A DNA stretch of 26,521 bases, taken from positions 1 to 26,521 of IMG/VR virus record IMGVR_UViG_3300044712_000146, one strand, 5' to 3'. The position numbers were made by a program, and so were the translations under genes. Position 1 is the first letter of the stretch, and every line of letters begins with the position of its first letter. The notes beneath the pieces are model-generated. The model worked only from the letters and a program-made list of their open reading frames with translations, searched no databases and was not told the DNA's origin. Positions 20,641 to 26,521 of this stretch are shown piece after piece. The stretch is from a virus.

Positions 20641-21495
20641 ATGACATTAGCCAACTATCAGTTCCAGTTTGGATCCTTTGTATTCGGTGGAGGCAACTCG
20701 GTTTACCAGATTCAAAGCGTCGATGGGCTTGAGGATCTCCCTGAACTGCGTACCCAAGACGATAACCGAGGCTATAACGACGGTATGTTCTCGGGTCGTG
20801 ACTTCCTCTCGGGTCGCACGATCACGATGGATATGCTCGTGCTGGGTGGTAACGGTAACAACGCACAACAGAACTTTGATTTACTTCAGAACGCTCTGAT
20901 CCCACAACAGAACGGCACTACTTCGATGCTGTTCAAGTTGGCGACGACGGACACCGAGAAACTCATAAACTGTCGTGTGCGTGGGCGTAAGGCTCGCATC
21001 GACCCTGACTACACTTACGGCTACATCAAAACCCAGTACACATTCTTTGCGCCCGATCCACGCTATTACGATTCGACTGCGACAACTGGAACAATGGTGG
21101 TTCAAAACGCTTTAGGTCGCACCTATGATCGCACCTACAACCTGACTTATGGTGGCGGATCGCTAATCAATTCGCTGGCGGTAGTCAATAACGGCAACAC
21201 CACCACTTACCCTGTAATCACGATCGTGGGCCCTATCACGAACCCTACGATCGGTAACTTGACGACAAACCAATACATTACAGTCAACACGACTCTAATT
21301 AACACCGATAGCCTTGTGATTGATCTGCTAAACAAAACTGTCACTCTAAACGGTGTGACTGCTCGCAACCTGCTCGCAGGGAACTCAGTTTGGTTTGGCG
21401 CACCACCGGGAACCAGTAATTACTACTTCTCTGGAACAAACACTCTACTTGGTACCACTTCTGCTACCGTTGTTTATAGAAGCGCTTACATCTAG
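20641..21495 (+). CDS. Distal tail protein (Dit-like)
   Basis: This 284-residue protein directly follows the tape measure gene. The N-terminal half has the Dit signature style: FQFGSFVFGGGNSVYQIQSVDGLEDLP, then SGRDFLSGRTITMDMLVLGG, AQQNFDLLQNALIP and LINCRVRGRKARIDPDY ... QYTFFAPDPRYYD. The C-terminal half is a galectin-like beta domain with GNTTTYPVITIVGPITNP and LVIDLLNKTVTLNGV. It would form the hexameric ring at the tail tip. AAGGAAC upstream serves as ribosome-binding site. Confidence 0.82.
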   Translation: MTLANYQFQFGSFVFGGGNSVYQIQSVDGLEDLPELRTQDDNRGYNDGMFSGRDFLSGRTITMDMLVLGGNGNNAQQNFDLLQNALIPQQNGTTSMLFKLATTDTEKLINCRVRGRKARIDPDYTYGYIKTQYTFFAPDPRYYDSTATTGTMVVQNALGRTYDRTYNLTYGGGSLINSLAVVNNGNTTTYPVITIVGPITNPTIGNLTTNQYITVNTTLINTDSLVIDLLNKTVTLNGVTARNLLAGNSVWFGAPPGTSNYYFSGTNTLLGTTSATVVYRSAYI

Positions 21496-21503
21496 GAGAT
21501 CTA

Positions 21504-22511
21504 ATGCCTTTACGCACACCCCCATCTTGGCTTCAACAGGGATCGCACCCAGCCGAGAATGACCGCCTAACCGCACAGGCGATCTATGCGACCACAGGTA
21601 TCGTCGGATCCGCTTCGATGGCTGTCACCGCCAACGGCACTCCTAACATGAGCGTGAATGTTGCTTCGGGCTGGGCGGCTATTGTTTCGTCAGTTACTAA
21701 CGGCGGTGTCTATGTTGCTTACAACGATGGCACCACGAACCTTGCGATTACCGCCGCTAACCCTTCGCTTCCTCGTGTTGACCGTGTTGTCGTAACTGTC
21801 AACGATGCGTTTTATTCAGGCTCTCTAAACAATGTTGTGTTTAGTGTGATCGCTGGAACGCCAGCCGCATCGCCTACCGCTCCTGCTACACCAAACAACT
21901 CGATATCTTTGGCTACGATCGCTGTGGGTGCTGGCGTTACCTCGATCGTGTCAGGCAACATTACGGACACTCGTGTTCAGACGACCACGAACTTGCCTGT
22001 GGGTGACATTACGGCTGTTACGGCTGGATCAGGTTTGAGCGGTGGAGGCACCTCGGGCGATGTGACTCTAAGCCTCGCTACTTCGCCAAACATTACAACG
22101 CCTACAATTTCGAGTGCTTCGCTGACTGGATCCACTCAGGAACTTTTGACGGCTGTTGGTACTGGTTTCGCTGGCTATACTTTTGACACCGTAACTTCGG
22201 CTGTTGTTTTGATTACCGCTAACGCTACCGCTAACGGTACAGTCAACATTCGTGGTAATTCGACCACGACTCTAAACTCGTTCCTCGCCGTGAATGAGTC
22301 TTTGACTGTTGTTTTGGCTATCACTAACGGTGCGTCAGCGTTTTATCCGACAGCGTGGCAGATCGATGGTGTGGGTGTGACTGTTCGTTGGCAGGGTGGT
22401 ACCGCACCGACCGCAGGTAACGCTAACTCGATCGATGTTTATACTTTGGCGATTCTAAAGACGGCGAGCGCAACTTATACTGTTTTGGGATCACAGTCTA
22501 GGTTCGCATAG
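21504..22511 (+). CDS. Minor tail protein, possible receptor-binding or fibre protein
   Basis: This 335-residue protein opens with PPSWLQQGSHPAENDRLTAQAI and continues TTGIVGSASMAVTANG, ASGWAAIVSSVTNGGVYV, and PSLPRVDRVVVTVNDAFYSGS, a module common in actinophage minor tail proteins just downstream of the distal tail gene. A fibre-type turn SGLSGGGTSGDVTLSLA is at about residues 178-194. The C-terminal third is a separate beta domain, Thr/Ala/Asn-rich, that may contact the host. AGGAG precedes the ATG. Confidence 0.72.
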   Translation: MPLRTPPSWLQQGSHPAENDRLTAQAIYATTGIVGSASMAVTANGTPNMSVNVASGWAAIVSSVTNGGVYVAYNDGTTNLAITAANPSLPRVDRVVVTVNDAFYSGSLNNVVFSVIAGTPAASPTAPATPNNSISLATIAVGAGVTSIVSGNITDTRVQTTTNLPVGDITAVTAGSGLSGGGTSGDVTLSLATSPNITTPTISSASLTGSTQELLTAVGTGFAGYTFDTVTSAVVLITANATANGTVNIRGNSTTTLNSFLAVNESLTVVLAITNGASAFYPTAWQIDGVGVTVRWQGGTAPTAGNANSIDVYTLAILKTASATYTVLGSQSRFA

Positions 22512-22512
22512 T

Positions 22513-23082
22513 ATGTCGCCTGTACTTTCAACTTTTGGTAACTTTACCGTTTCCGCTTTCGGTTTCGGTAAGGGCGGTAAAGCAGATTTTGAATTGATCC
22601 AAACTCAAACAACTGCCAGCGCTGTTGCTTCCGTAACTTTTACAGGTATCCCCACGGTTTATCGGCATCTTTTGATCCGAGGCGCTTATTTGATCAATGG
22701 AACAGTTCGTGTGGCTGTGCGCTTGAATGGCGACACAGGTAGCAACTATTCGTGGCACACGATGGATGGTAACGGTTTGAATAACACCGTATCAACCGCA
22801 AATAACTTCACTACCAATATGATCCAAGGCGGATTCACTACTAACAGATTTGTGGCTAACACTAACTCTCCACTTTTGGTCGAGATTCTTGATTATCAGC
22901 AAGCCAAGAATAAAACTGTTACGACTTTTACAGGATATCAAGATGACACTTCGGGTAGTCGTATAGCCGTTGGAACTGGTTTATGGAACTCAACTGCCGC
23001 AGTAACATCTGTAACTGTGTTAGCGTCAACAGGAAACATAGTGGCAGATAGTCGCTTTTCTTTGTATGGAATTAGGGGCTAA
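22513..23082 (+). CDS. Tail fibre-like beta-sandwich protein, paralog 1 of 3
   Basis: This 189-residue protein starts one base after the previous stop, without a clear ribosome-binding site, so coupling is likely. Beta-rich core: VASVTFTGIPTVYRHLLIRG near residue 40, a variable middle with LDYQQAKNKTVTTFTGY, and a closing SRFSLYGIRG. The same start and end blocks recur in the next two genes. The N-terminal 35 residues are unique. Position at the tail tip, between the minor tail protein and the lysis genes, suggests a receptor-binding component. GATC is near background (9 sites in 22513-24097). Confidence 0.62.
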   Translation: MSPVLSTFGNFTVSAFGFGKGGKADFELIQTQTTASAVASVTFTGIPTVYRHLLIRGAYLINGTVRVAVRLNGDTGSNYSWHTMDGNGLNNTVSTANNFTTNMIQGGFTTNRFVANTNSPLLVEILDYQQAKNKTVTTFTGYQDDTSGSRIAVGTGLWNSTAAVTSVTVLASTGNIVADSRFSLYGIRG

Positions 23083-23084
23083 TT

Positions 23085-23546
23085 ATGCCTATCGGAGTAT
23101 CCGCTTTAGTAGGACTAGCAAACACGACTCTGGCATCCAATGTCACGACCGTAACTTTTAGTTCGATTAGTCAAGCGTACAGAGATCTAATGTTGGTATC
23201 TGCCGTTGTGGGCGATGGAATAGACATTAGGTTCAATGGAAGTACGTCAACTTATTGGAATGTTTATGTAACAACTCAAGCCGGTCCAACTGCTTCAGCC
23301 AGTTCAAGTTCAAGTTTTAACCTCGGCGTTGGTGGTACGGGTACAAACCAAATGAGTGTTGTCAACATCTTTGATTACACAGCCGCGACTCAAAAATTGA
23401 TTTTGGCTGAATTGGGTGTTGCTTCTAATTTTAATATTTTCCGTATGGGCCGCTGGGATGGCACAGCCACGGTGACATCTATCACTATTACAGGAACGCT
23501 AAACGCTGGATCTACTTTTGCTTTGTATGGGGTGTCATCAGTATGA
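23085..23546 (+). CDS. Tail fibre-like beta-sandwich protein, paralog 2 of 3
   Basis: This 153-residue protein begins two bases after the previous stop. It repeats the family pattern: TTVTFSSISQAYRDLMLVSAV, a Ser-rich middle (PTASASSSSSFNLG), VVNIFDYTAATQKLILAE, then TVTSITITG and a terminal STFALYGVSSV. Compared with paralog 1 it lacks the N-terminal extension, so it is a nearly bare domain. It overlaps the third gene by ATGA. Function as in paralog 1 is inferred from similarity and position. Confidence 0.6.
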   Translation: MPIGVSALVGLANTTLASNVTTVTFSSISQAYRDLMLVSAVVGDGIDIRFNGSTSTYWNVYVTTQAGPTASASSSSSFNLGVGGTGTNQMSVVNIFDYTAATQKLILAELGVASNFNIFRMGRWDGTATVTSITITGTLNAGSTFALYGVSSV

Positions 23547-24097
23547 CAATGACTCTAATTTCAACTTTGACTGCTAACGGTACAAGTAATGTGATGTCTT
23601 TTACAGGTATCCCTTCAACTTACACCGACCTAATTTTTTTGATCTCTGGTAGAGGCGTGACCGCCGCAACTCAAACCGACCTATTCATGTATTTTGGAAC
23701 TACTAACGGCACAAATAGAACAGGCTACAACAGAATAGGTATGTGGCCAAACAGCACAATAATTTCAGCATTTTCAGGATCCAATGACACTCAATGGAAC
23801 CTTCAGCAAACCATTCCTGCGACTAACGCAACCGCAAATACTTTCAGCAACCTTCGAGTTCACCTAATGAATTATGCGACTACTGCGGTAAAAAATGTCG
23901 TTGTTCGAGGCGGTAATGAAAACTTTGCGGCCGCAAACTATCACATAACGATGACAGGCAATAACAATGCCGCATCCAATTTGTTTGCTATAAACTCGGT
24001 GACTTTTGAATTAGGTTCAGGCATAAACTGGATTTCAGGTAGCAGTATTTCGCTTTATGGTTTGACTAGAGGATCTGGCGGAGCCACCGTTTCATAG
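23543..24097 (+). CDS. Tail fibre-like beta-sandwich protein, paralog 3 of 3
   Basis: This 184-residue protein begins within the previous stop codon (ATGA); ATG 23549 is an alternative. The family pattern is again present: SNVMSFTGIPSTYTDLIFLISGRG, the inner strand VHLMNYATTAVKNVVVRGG, then AINSVTFELGSGINWISGSSISLYGLTRG. It is richer in Asn and Thr and has an AT-richer coding sequence than the tape measure region. It probably packs or acts together with the other two copies, or represents an alternative receptor-binding variant. Confidence 0.6.
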   Translation: MTMTLISTLTANGTSNVMSFTGIPSTYTDLIFLISGRGVTAATQTDLFMYFGTTNGTNRTGYNRIGMWPNSTIISAFSGSNDTQWNLQQTIPATNATANTFSNLRVHLMNYATTAVKNVVVRGGNENFAAANYHITMTGNNNAASNLFAINSVTFELGSGINWISGSSISLYGLTRGSGGATVS

Positions 24098-24111
24098 TTA
24101 GGAAACTCAAA

Positions 24112-24342
24112 ATGGATAAACTCACTAAATTGGTTGTGGACTGCTCGACAGGAGAGGAACAATACATTCCTCTAACTGACGAGGAGATTGCGCTTATGGA
24201 AGCAAACCGTATTCAGGTTGAAAAAGATGAGGCTGAGAGGCTAAAGCAGGAAAAGGCGATCGCTCAGGCTAAGGCTTCGGCGGAAGCCAAGTTGAAGGCT
24301 CTTGGTTTATCGGCTGAGGAGATCGCCGCTCTCAAAGCCTAA
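24112..24342 (+). CDS. Small helical coiled-coil protein after the tail fibre genes
   Basis: In this 76-residue protein the first 22 residues (LTKLVVDCSTGEEQYIPLTDEE) look like a small hairpin and the rest is a charged helix (EANRIQVEKDEAERLKQEKAIAQAKASAEAK) ending LKALGLSAEEIAALKA. Such proteins follow tail fibre genes in many actinophages and may be fibre-assembly or connector proteins; the exact role is unknown. AGGAAA lies ahead of ATG 24112. Confidence 0.65.
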   Translation: MDKLTKLVVDCSTGEEQYIPLTDEEIALMEANRIQVEKDEAERLKQEKAIAQAKASAEAKLKALGLSAEEIAALKA

Positions 24343-24354
24343 GTTTTGAGAACA

Positions 24355-24374
24355 CCCTAAACCTTAGTTTGGGG
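24355..24374 (+). terminator. Short stem-loop between tail and lysis genes
   Basis: CCCTAAAC pairs with GTTTGGGG to give an 8-bp stem (one T-G wobble) around a CTTA tetraloop, 12 nt after the upstream stop. No T-run follows. It directly precedes the putative leaderless promoter of the lysis cassette, which suits a transcript boundary. Confidence 0.4.
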
Positions 24375-24385
24375 GTAACGCTGGA

Positions 24386-24397
24386 TAGAATTGCCTT
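24386..24397 (+). promoter_or_regulatory. Putative leaderless promoter of the lysis cassette
   Basis: TAGAAT (24386-24391) lies six bases before ATG 24398 and no ribosome-binding site is present. This is the same spacing as before 3249 and 25199. A partial -35, TTAGTT (24364-24369), falls inside the preceding hairpin. Confidence 0.5.
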
Positions 24398-24646
24398 ATG
24401 CCAGAACAGGAACAAGCACACGCTAAAGTTACGATCCAGATGCTTTATGACAAGCAACTGGAGAATAACAAACTCTTGATCGAAGCCATCACGGATCTGA
24501 AGTCGCTCAAAGACATTCCTGACCGTGTTCGCCTCACCGAGATCGCTATTGCTAAGTTTGCGTGGATCGAGAAGGTCGCTTACGCCGCCCTCACCGCTGG
24601 CGTGGTCGCTGTTGTCAGCGCTGTTCTAATGATGTCGAAGGGATAA
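24398..24646 (+). CDS. XhlA-like membrane protein, probable holin component
   Basis: This 82-residue protein has an N-terminal soluble helix (LYDKQLENNKLLIEAITDLKSL), a short segment RVRLTEIAIAKFAWIEKVAYA and one transmembrane helix (LTAGVVAVVSAVLMM, about residues 65-79) with a short basic end. This resembles the hemolysin XhlA family, which works with a holin and endolysin in phage lysis. The M23 endopeptidase gene begins two bases after its stop. Experimental roles in actinobacterial phages differ, so the holin call is inferred from context. Confidence 0.7.
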   Translation: MPEQEQAHAKVTIQMLYDKQLENNKLLIEAITDLKSLKDIPDRVRLTEIAIAKFAWIEKVAYAALTAGVVAVVSAVLMMSKG

Positions 24647-24648
24647 CC

Positions 24649-25170
24649 GTGACTCACTTTTTTGAACCTATCATCGGGCCGGGCTGGGAACGCCGAGATG
24701 AACTTGGCAACACCGCCCCTTACCGTAGCCAGCCTCACCGTGGATCAGACTGGGGTTACAAGAATGGATCCGAAGGCAAAGCGATCTTTGCGATTCACGG
24801 CGGTCAGGTAACTAAGGTTTACAACGATCCAGCACTCGGCTGGACTGTGATCACCAAACTTGTATGTGATGACTCGTGCGGTTACAACGGTGAACACATC
24901 GAATACAACCATATGCTCGAGAAGCCGACCCTCAAGGTGGGTGACGCTTTGCTTGCTCGCCGTAGCCAGATCGGGAAGATCGGCGCTACTGGATCCTCAC
25001 TTTCACAGTCTGGAGCCTTCCACCTTCACGCTTCGATGGCACCATCAGATGTTCCACACAACGCTGACCGTAAGACTCTGCGTGACTTGTTCAAACTAAT
25101 CGATGCTTCTACCGCCCAGCGCAGGAAGATCAGCGAAGCAAAGAAGGCCGCTGAGTCGGCTTCTAAATAG
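24649..25170 (+). CDS. M23-family peptidase endolysin
   Basis: This 173-residue protein starts at GTG 24649, immediately after the preceding stop; longer versions of the frame would run through the upstream gene. M23 (lysostaphin-type) zinc motifs are visible: H30-x3-D34 in HRGSDWG and H125-L-H127 in AFHLHASM, with EYNHM and a KVGDALLARRSQIGKIGATGSS stretch between. M23 enzymes cut peptide cross-links in peptidoglycan. A basic, Ala-rich C-terminal helix follows; there is no recognisable cell-wall-binding domain and no signal peptide, so export would need the neighbouring membrane proteins. Confidence 0.87.
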   Translation: MTHFFEPIIGPGWERRDELGNTAPYRSQPHRGSDWGYKNGSEGKAIFAIHGGQVTKVYNDPALGWTVITKLVCDDSCGYNGEHIEYNHMLEKPTLKVGDALLARRSQIGKIGATGSSLSQSGAFHLHASMAPSDVPHNADRKTLRDLFKLIDASTAQRRKISEAKKAAESASK

Positions 25171-25186
25171 TGTCTAACCGTAGAGA

Positions 25187-25198
25187 TAGACTGGATCC
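25187..25198 (+). promoter_or_regulatory. Putative leaderless promoter of the second membrane protein gene
   Basis: TAGACT (25187-25192) lies six bases before ATG 25199, with no ribosome-binding site in the 28-nt gap after the endolysin gene. The geometry matches the elements before 3249 and 24398. Confidence 0.42.
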
Positions 25199-25534
25199 AT
25201 GACAAAGCAAGCAGTAGTTAGAAGGATCCGAGCGATCTCGGCTGTCGTGGCAGAGATCCTTTGGCGATCCTTTGGGCTTGGGTTGTTTTACATTCCTCGA
25301 GGACTCGCTGTCGGCGGTGGCTTCACCATGTTCACAGGTGATCTAATGAACACCGTGGTGGGTGCTTCGGCTGGATGGTTTATTGCCCTGTTGGATGCGT
25401 ATGCTGAGATCGGTAAAGAGATCGCTCTAACTGCGAAGGTCACTAGCAAGAGCATCAATAGGGGGTTCCGTAATGCTGTTGAACAGGCTGAGGAAGCCGA
25501 AGCGCAAAAGGAACAGCAAGACAAGAAAAGGTAG
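25199..25534 (+). CDS. Membrane protein of the lysis region, second holin candidate
   Basis: In this 111-residue protein a basic N-terminus (KQAVVRRIRA) precedes two hydrophobic segments, about residues 12-40 (ISAVVAEILWRSFGLGLFYI) and 46-69 (VVGASAGWFIALLDAY). The tail is a charged helix rich in Glu, Gln and Lys. Two membrane spans with a charged cytoplasmic tail fit a class II holin, and the gene follows the endolysin. Many actinophages place two small membrane proteins beside the endolysin, so this and the XhlA-like protein may act together. The family is not recognised with certainty. Confidence 0.62.
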   Translation: MTKQAVVRRIRAISAVVAEILWRSFGLGLFYIPRGLAVGGGFTMFTGDLMNTVVGASAGWFIALLDAYAEIGKEIALTAKVTSKSINRGFRNAVEQAEEAEAQKEQQDKKR

Positions 25535-25543
25535 GCTAATGCT

Positions 25544-26521
25544 ATGAGCAACTACCGTTATCTGTTCGCTGATCTGCTCACGAATAGGATTCTCGCTGAA
25601 CTCCCTATGACTGGGGTGAACTTTACTCAGCAACTCAATTCGGCTGGAACTTTTACAGGCACGATTCAACTCGCTGGATCAAACCCGGCCGCTTTGAATG
25701 TTGACGCTGGCACGACTCCAGCACGAACCGCAGTTTATGTTGACCGTGACGGTGTTTTGGTTTGGGGTGGAGTGATTTGGGGGCGTGAATACAATTCCTC
25801 GACTCAGCATCTAACGATTCAAGCCCGAGAGTTTGAGTCGTATCTGGAACGACGCAGGATTACGACCACGCAGGTGTTTCAGAATGTTGATCAGTTGTTT
25901 GTAGCCCAGCAACTTGTCAACACGATGAATGGTCAACCTAACGGCAACATCGGTATTCAAGTTGGATCTGAAACTTCAGGTGTTTTGATTAGTCGCACCT
26001 ATTATTCGTATGAATTGAAGTCTGTTTATTCGGCACTTCTGGATTTGTCTAAGTCCACGGATGGGTTCGACTTCAATATTCAGGTGGCGTATGACGGTGG
26101 TGGAAACCCTACCAAGACGCTCGTGTTGTCTTATCCTCGATCGGGTACTTCGTATTATCGTGGGTCGATTGCCCAGCAACAGACAAACATTATCAAAAAC
26201 CCTATTCCTGCTACTACGACGGCTGTCGATCCTCAAGAGTCGTGGACAGTTCTAAACCGTGGTGGAGGCTCGGGATCGAGCGTTTTGAACGCTTCTGGTT
26301 TGACTGACACCGTAAGCATTATTGGATCTACTTCGGCGTATGCGATCGGTTTGACTGGTACTTCGCTGGCGCAAAAGATTCAAATCTCACCGGGGCAGAC
26401 TTACACCTTCTCGATGTTTTTGACTTCCTCTGTACTCGATTACCGTAATCTGACTGTCGAATGGTTTGATCTGGCAAACAACAGCATCGGCACTTCGGCT
26501 AGTAACTTGTTTACTTTGGAC
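25544..26521 (+). CDS. Tail hub-like minor protein with carbohydrate-binding-like domain (3' partial)
   Basis: The frame stays open to the right edge, so the C-terminus lies outside; 326 residues are visible. Residues about 1-225 resemble Gp37/hub-like tail proteins of actinophages (Siphovirus ReqiPepy6 Gp37-like): MTGVNFTQQLNSAGTFTGTI, TAVYVDRDGVLVWGGVIWGR, QHLTIQAREFESYLERRR and a later SVYSALLDLSKSTDGF. From about residue 231 a jelly-roll, carbohydrate-binding-like domain begins (SWTVLNRGGGSGSSVLN, then KIQISPGQTYTFSMFL and LTVEWFDLANNSIG). The hub would close the tail tip and hold wall-binding modules. It is separated from the distal tail genes by the fibre paralogs and lysis cassette. 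Confidence 0.75.
   Translation, partial: MSNYRYLFADLLTNRILAELPMTGVNFTQQLNSAGTFTGTIQLAGSNPAALNVDAGTTPARTAVYVDRDGVLVWGGVIWGREYNSSTQHLTIQAREFESYLERRRITTTQVFQNVDQLFVAQQLVNTMNGQPNGNIGIQVGSETSGVLISRTYYSYELKSVYSALLDLSKSTDGFDFNIQVAYDGGGNPTKTLVLSYPRSGTSYYRGSIAQQQTNIIKNPIPATTTAVDPQESWTVLNRGGGSGSSVLNASGLTDTVSIIGSTSAYAIGLTGTSLAQKIQISPGQTYTFSMFLTSSVLDYRNLTVEWFDLANNSIGTSASNLFTLD

Noticed and set aside
3745-24263. GCGATCGC octamers as a sign of a cyanobacterial (HIP1) origin
   Set aside because: Only four were found and they are explained by the general GATC excess; WhiB and the gene types point to an actinobacterial host.
24562-24648. Longer start for the M23 endolysin
   Set aside because: The extra residues are a shadow frame of the XhlA-like gene; GTG 24649 begins directly after its stop.
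1-26521. Open frames on the minus strand (many of 60-190 codons)
   Set aside because: All lie opposite well-supported genes, lack recognisable domains and ribosome-binding sites, and mirror the codon pattern of the forward genes.
1-26521. tRNA genes, CRISPR array, insertion sequence or attachment site
   Set aside because: No cloverleaf-like segment, no spaced repeat array, no transposase or integrase motif was seen; intergenic gaps are all shorter than about 105 nt.

Overview
The window looks like part of the genome of a tailed, long-tailed (siphovirus-type) phage or prophage of an actinobacterium. The evidence for the host is a WhiB-family iron-sulfur regulator at 2410-2700, which is a family essentially confined to actinobacteria and their phages, and three putative promoters placed so that transcripts would start at the ATG (leaderless). 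All supported genes lie on the + strand, packed with 1-8 nt overlaps. I see no rRNA, tRNA, CRISPR array, integrase or insertion sequence.

Layout. (1) 1-3182: accessory and DNA-metabolism genes: a 5'-truncated CmoA-like methyltransferase, a DNA methyltransferase cassette between two near-identical 25-nt direct repeats, a DNA-binding protein of LexA N-terminal type, three very small proteins, a RusA-type Holliday-junction resolvase, WhiB and SSB. (2) 3183-10019: packaging and portal region: small and large terminase, a portal protein with an extra C-terminal RelA/SpoT-like domain, a 136-aa unknown, and a MuF-type head protein carrying two further domains, an ADP-ribosyltransferase-like one and an HExxH metallopeptidase-like one. 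(3) 10082-15717: head and neck: small beta-rich protein, prohead protease fused to scaffold, major capsid protein with an inserted Ig-like domain, zinc-ribbon protein, adaptor, tail-terminator candidate. (4) 15717-24342: tail: tube protein, the gpG/gpGT assembly chaperones made through a CCCAAAA -1 slippery site, gp10-like protein, tape measure, distal tail protein, minor tail protein, and three tandem paralogous beta-sandwich proteins. (5) 24398-25534: lysis cassette: XhlA-like membrane protein, M23 endopeptidase, second membrane protein. (6) 25544 to the end: tail hub-like protein with a carbohydrate-binding-like domain, cut by the window edge.

The most notable content is the set of three enzyme-like domains attached to capsid-interior proteins (portal and MuF), each preceded by the same short linker of the type K-F/Y-D/N-x-x-Q-P-R-D-x-x-G-R-W/F. 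I infer virion-carried effectors, possibly released by cleavage at the linker. A second sequence-level signal is a roughly five-fold excess of GATC in most genes, apparently created by context-dependent synonymous codon choice. GATC falls to background in the methyltransferase cassette, in WhiB and SSB, and in the tandem tail-fibre paralogs, which suggests those are more recent arrivals. Base composition of the + strand also shifts from A/C-rich on the left to T/G-rich on the right although every gene points the same way.
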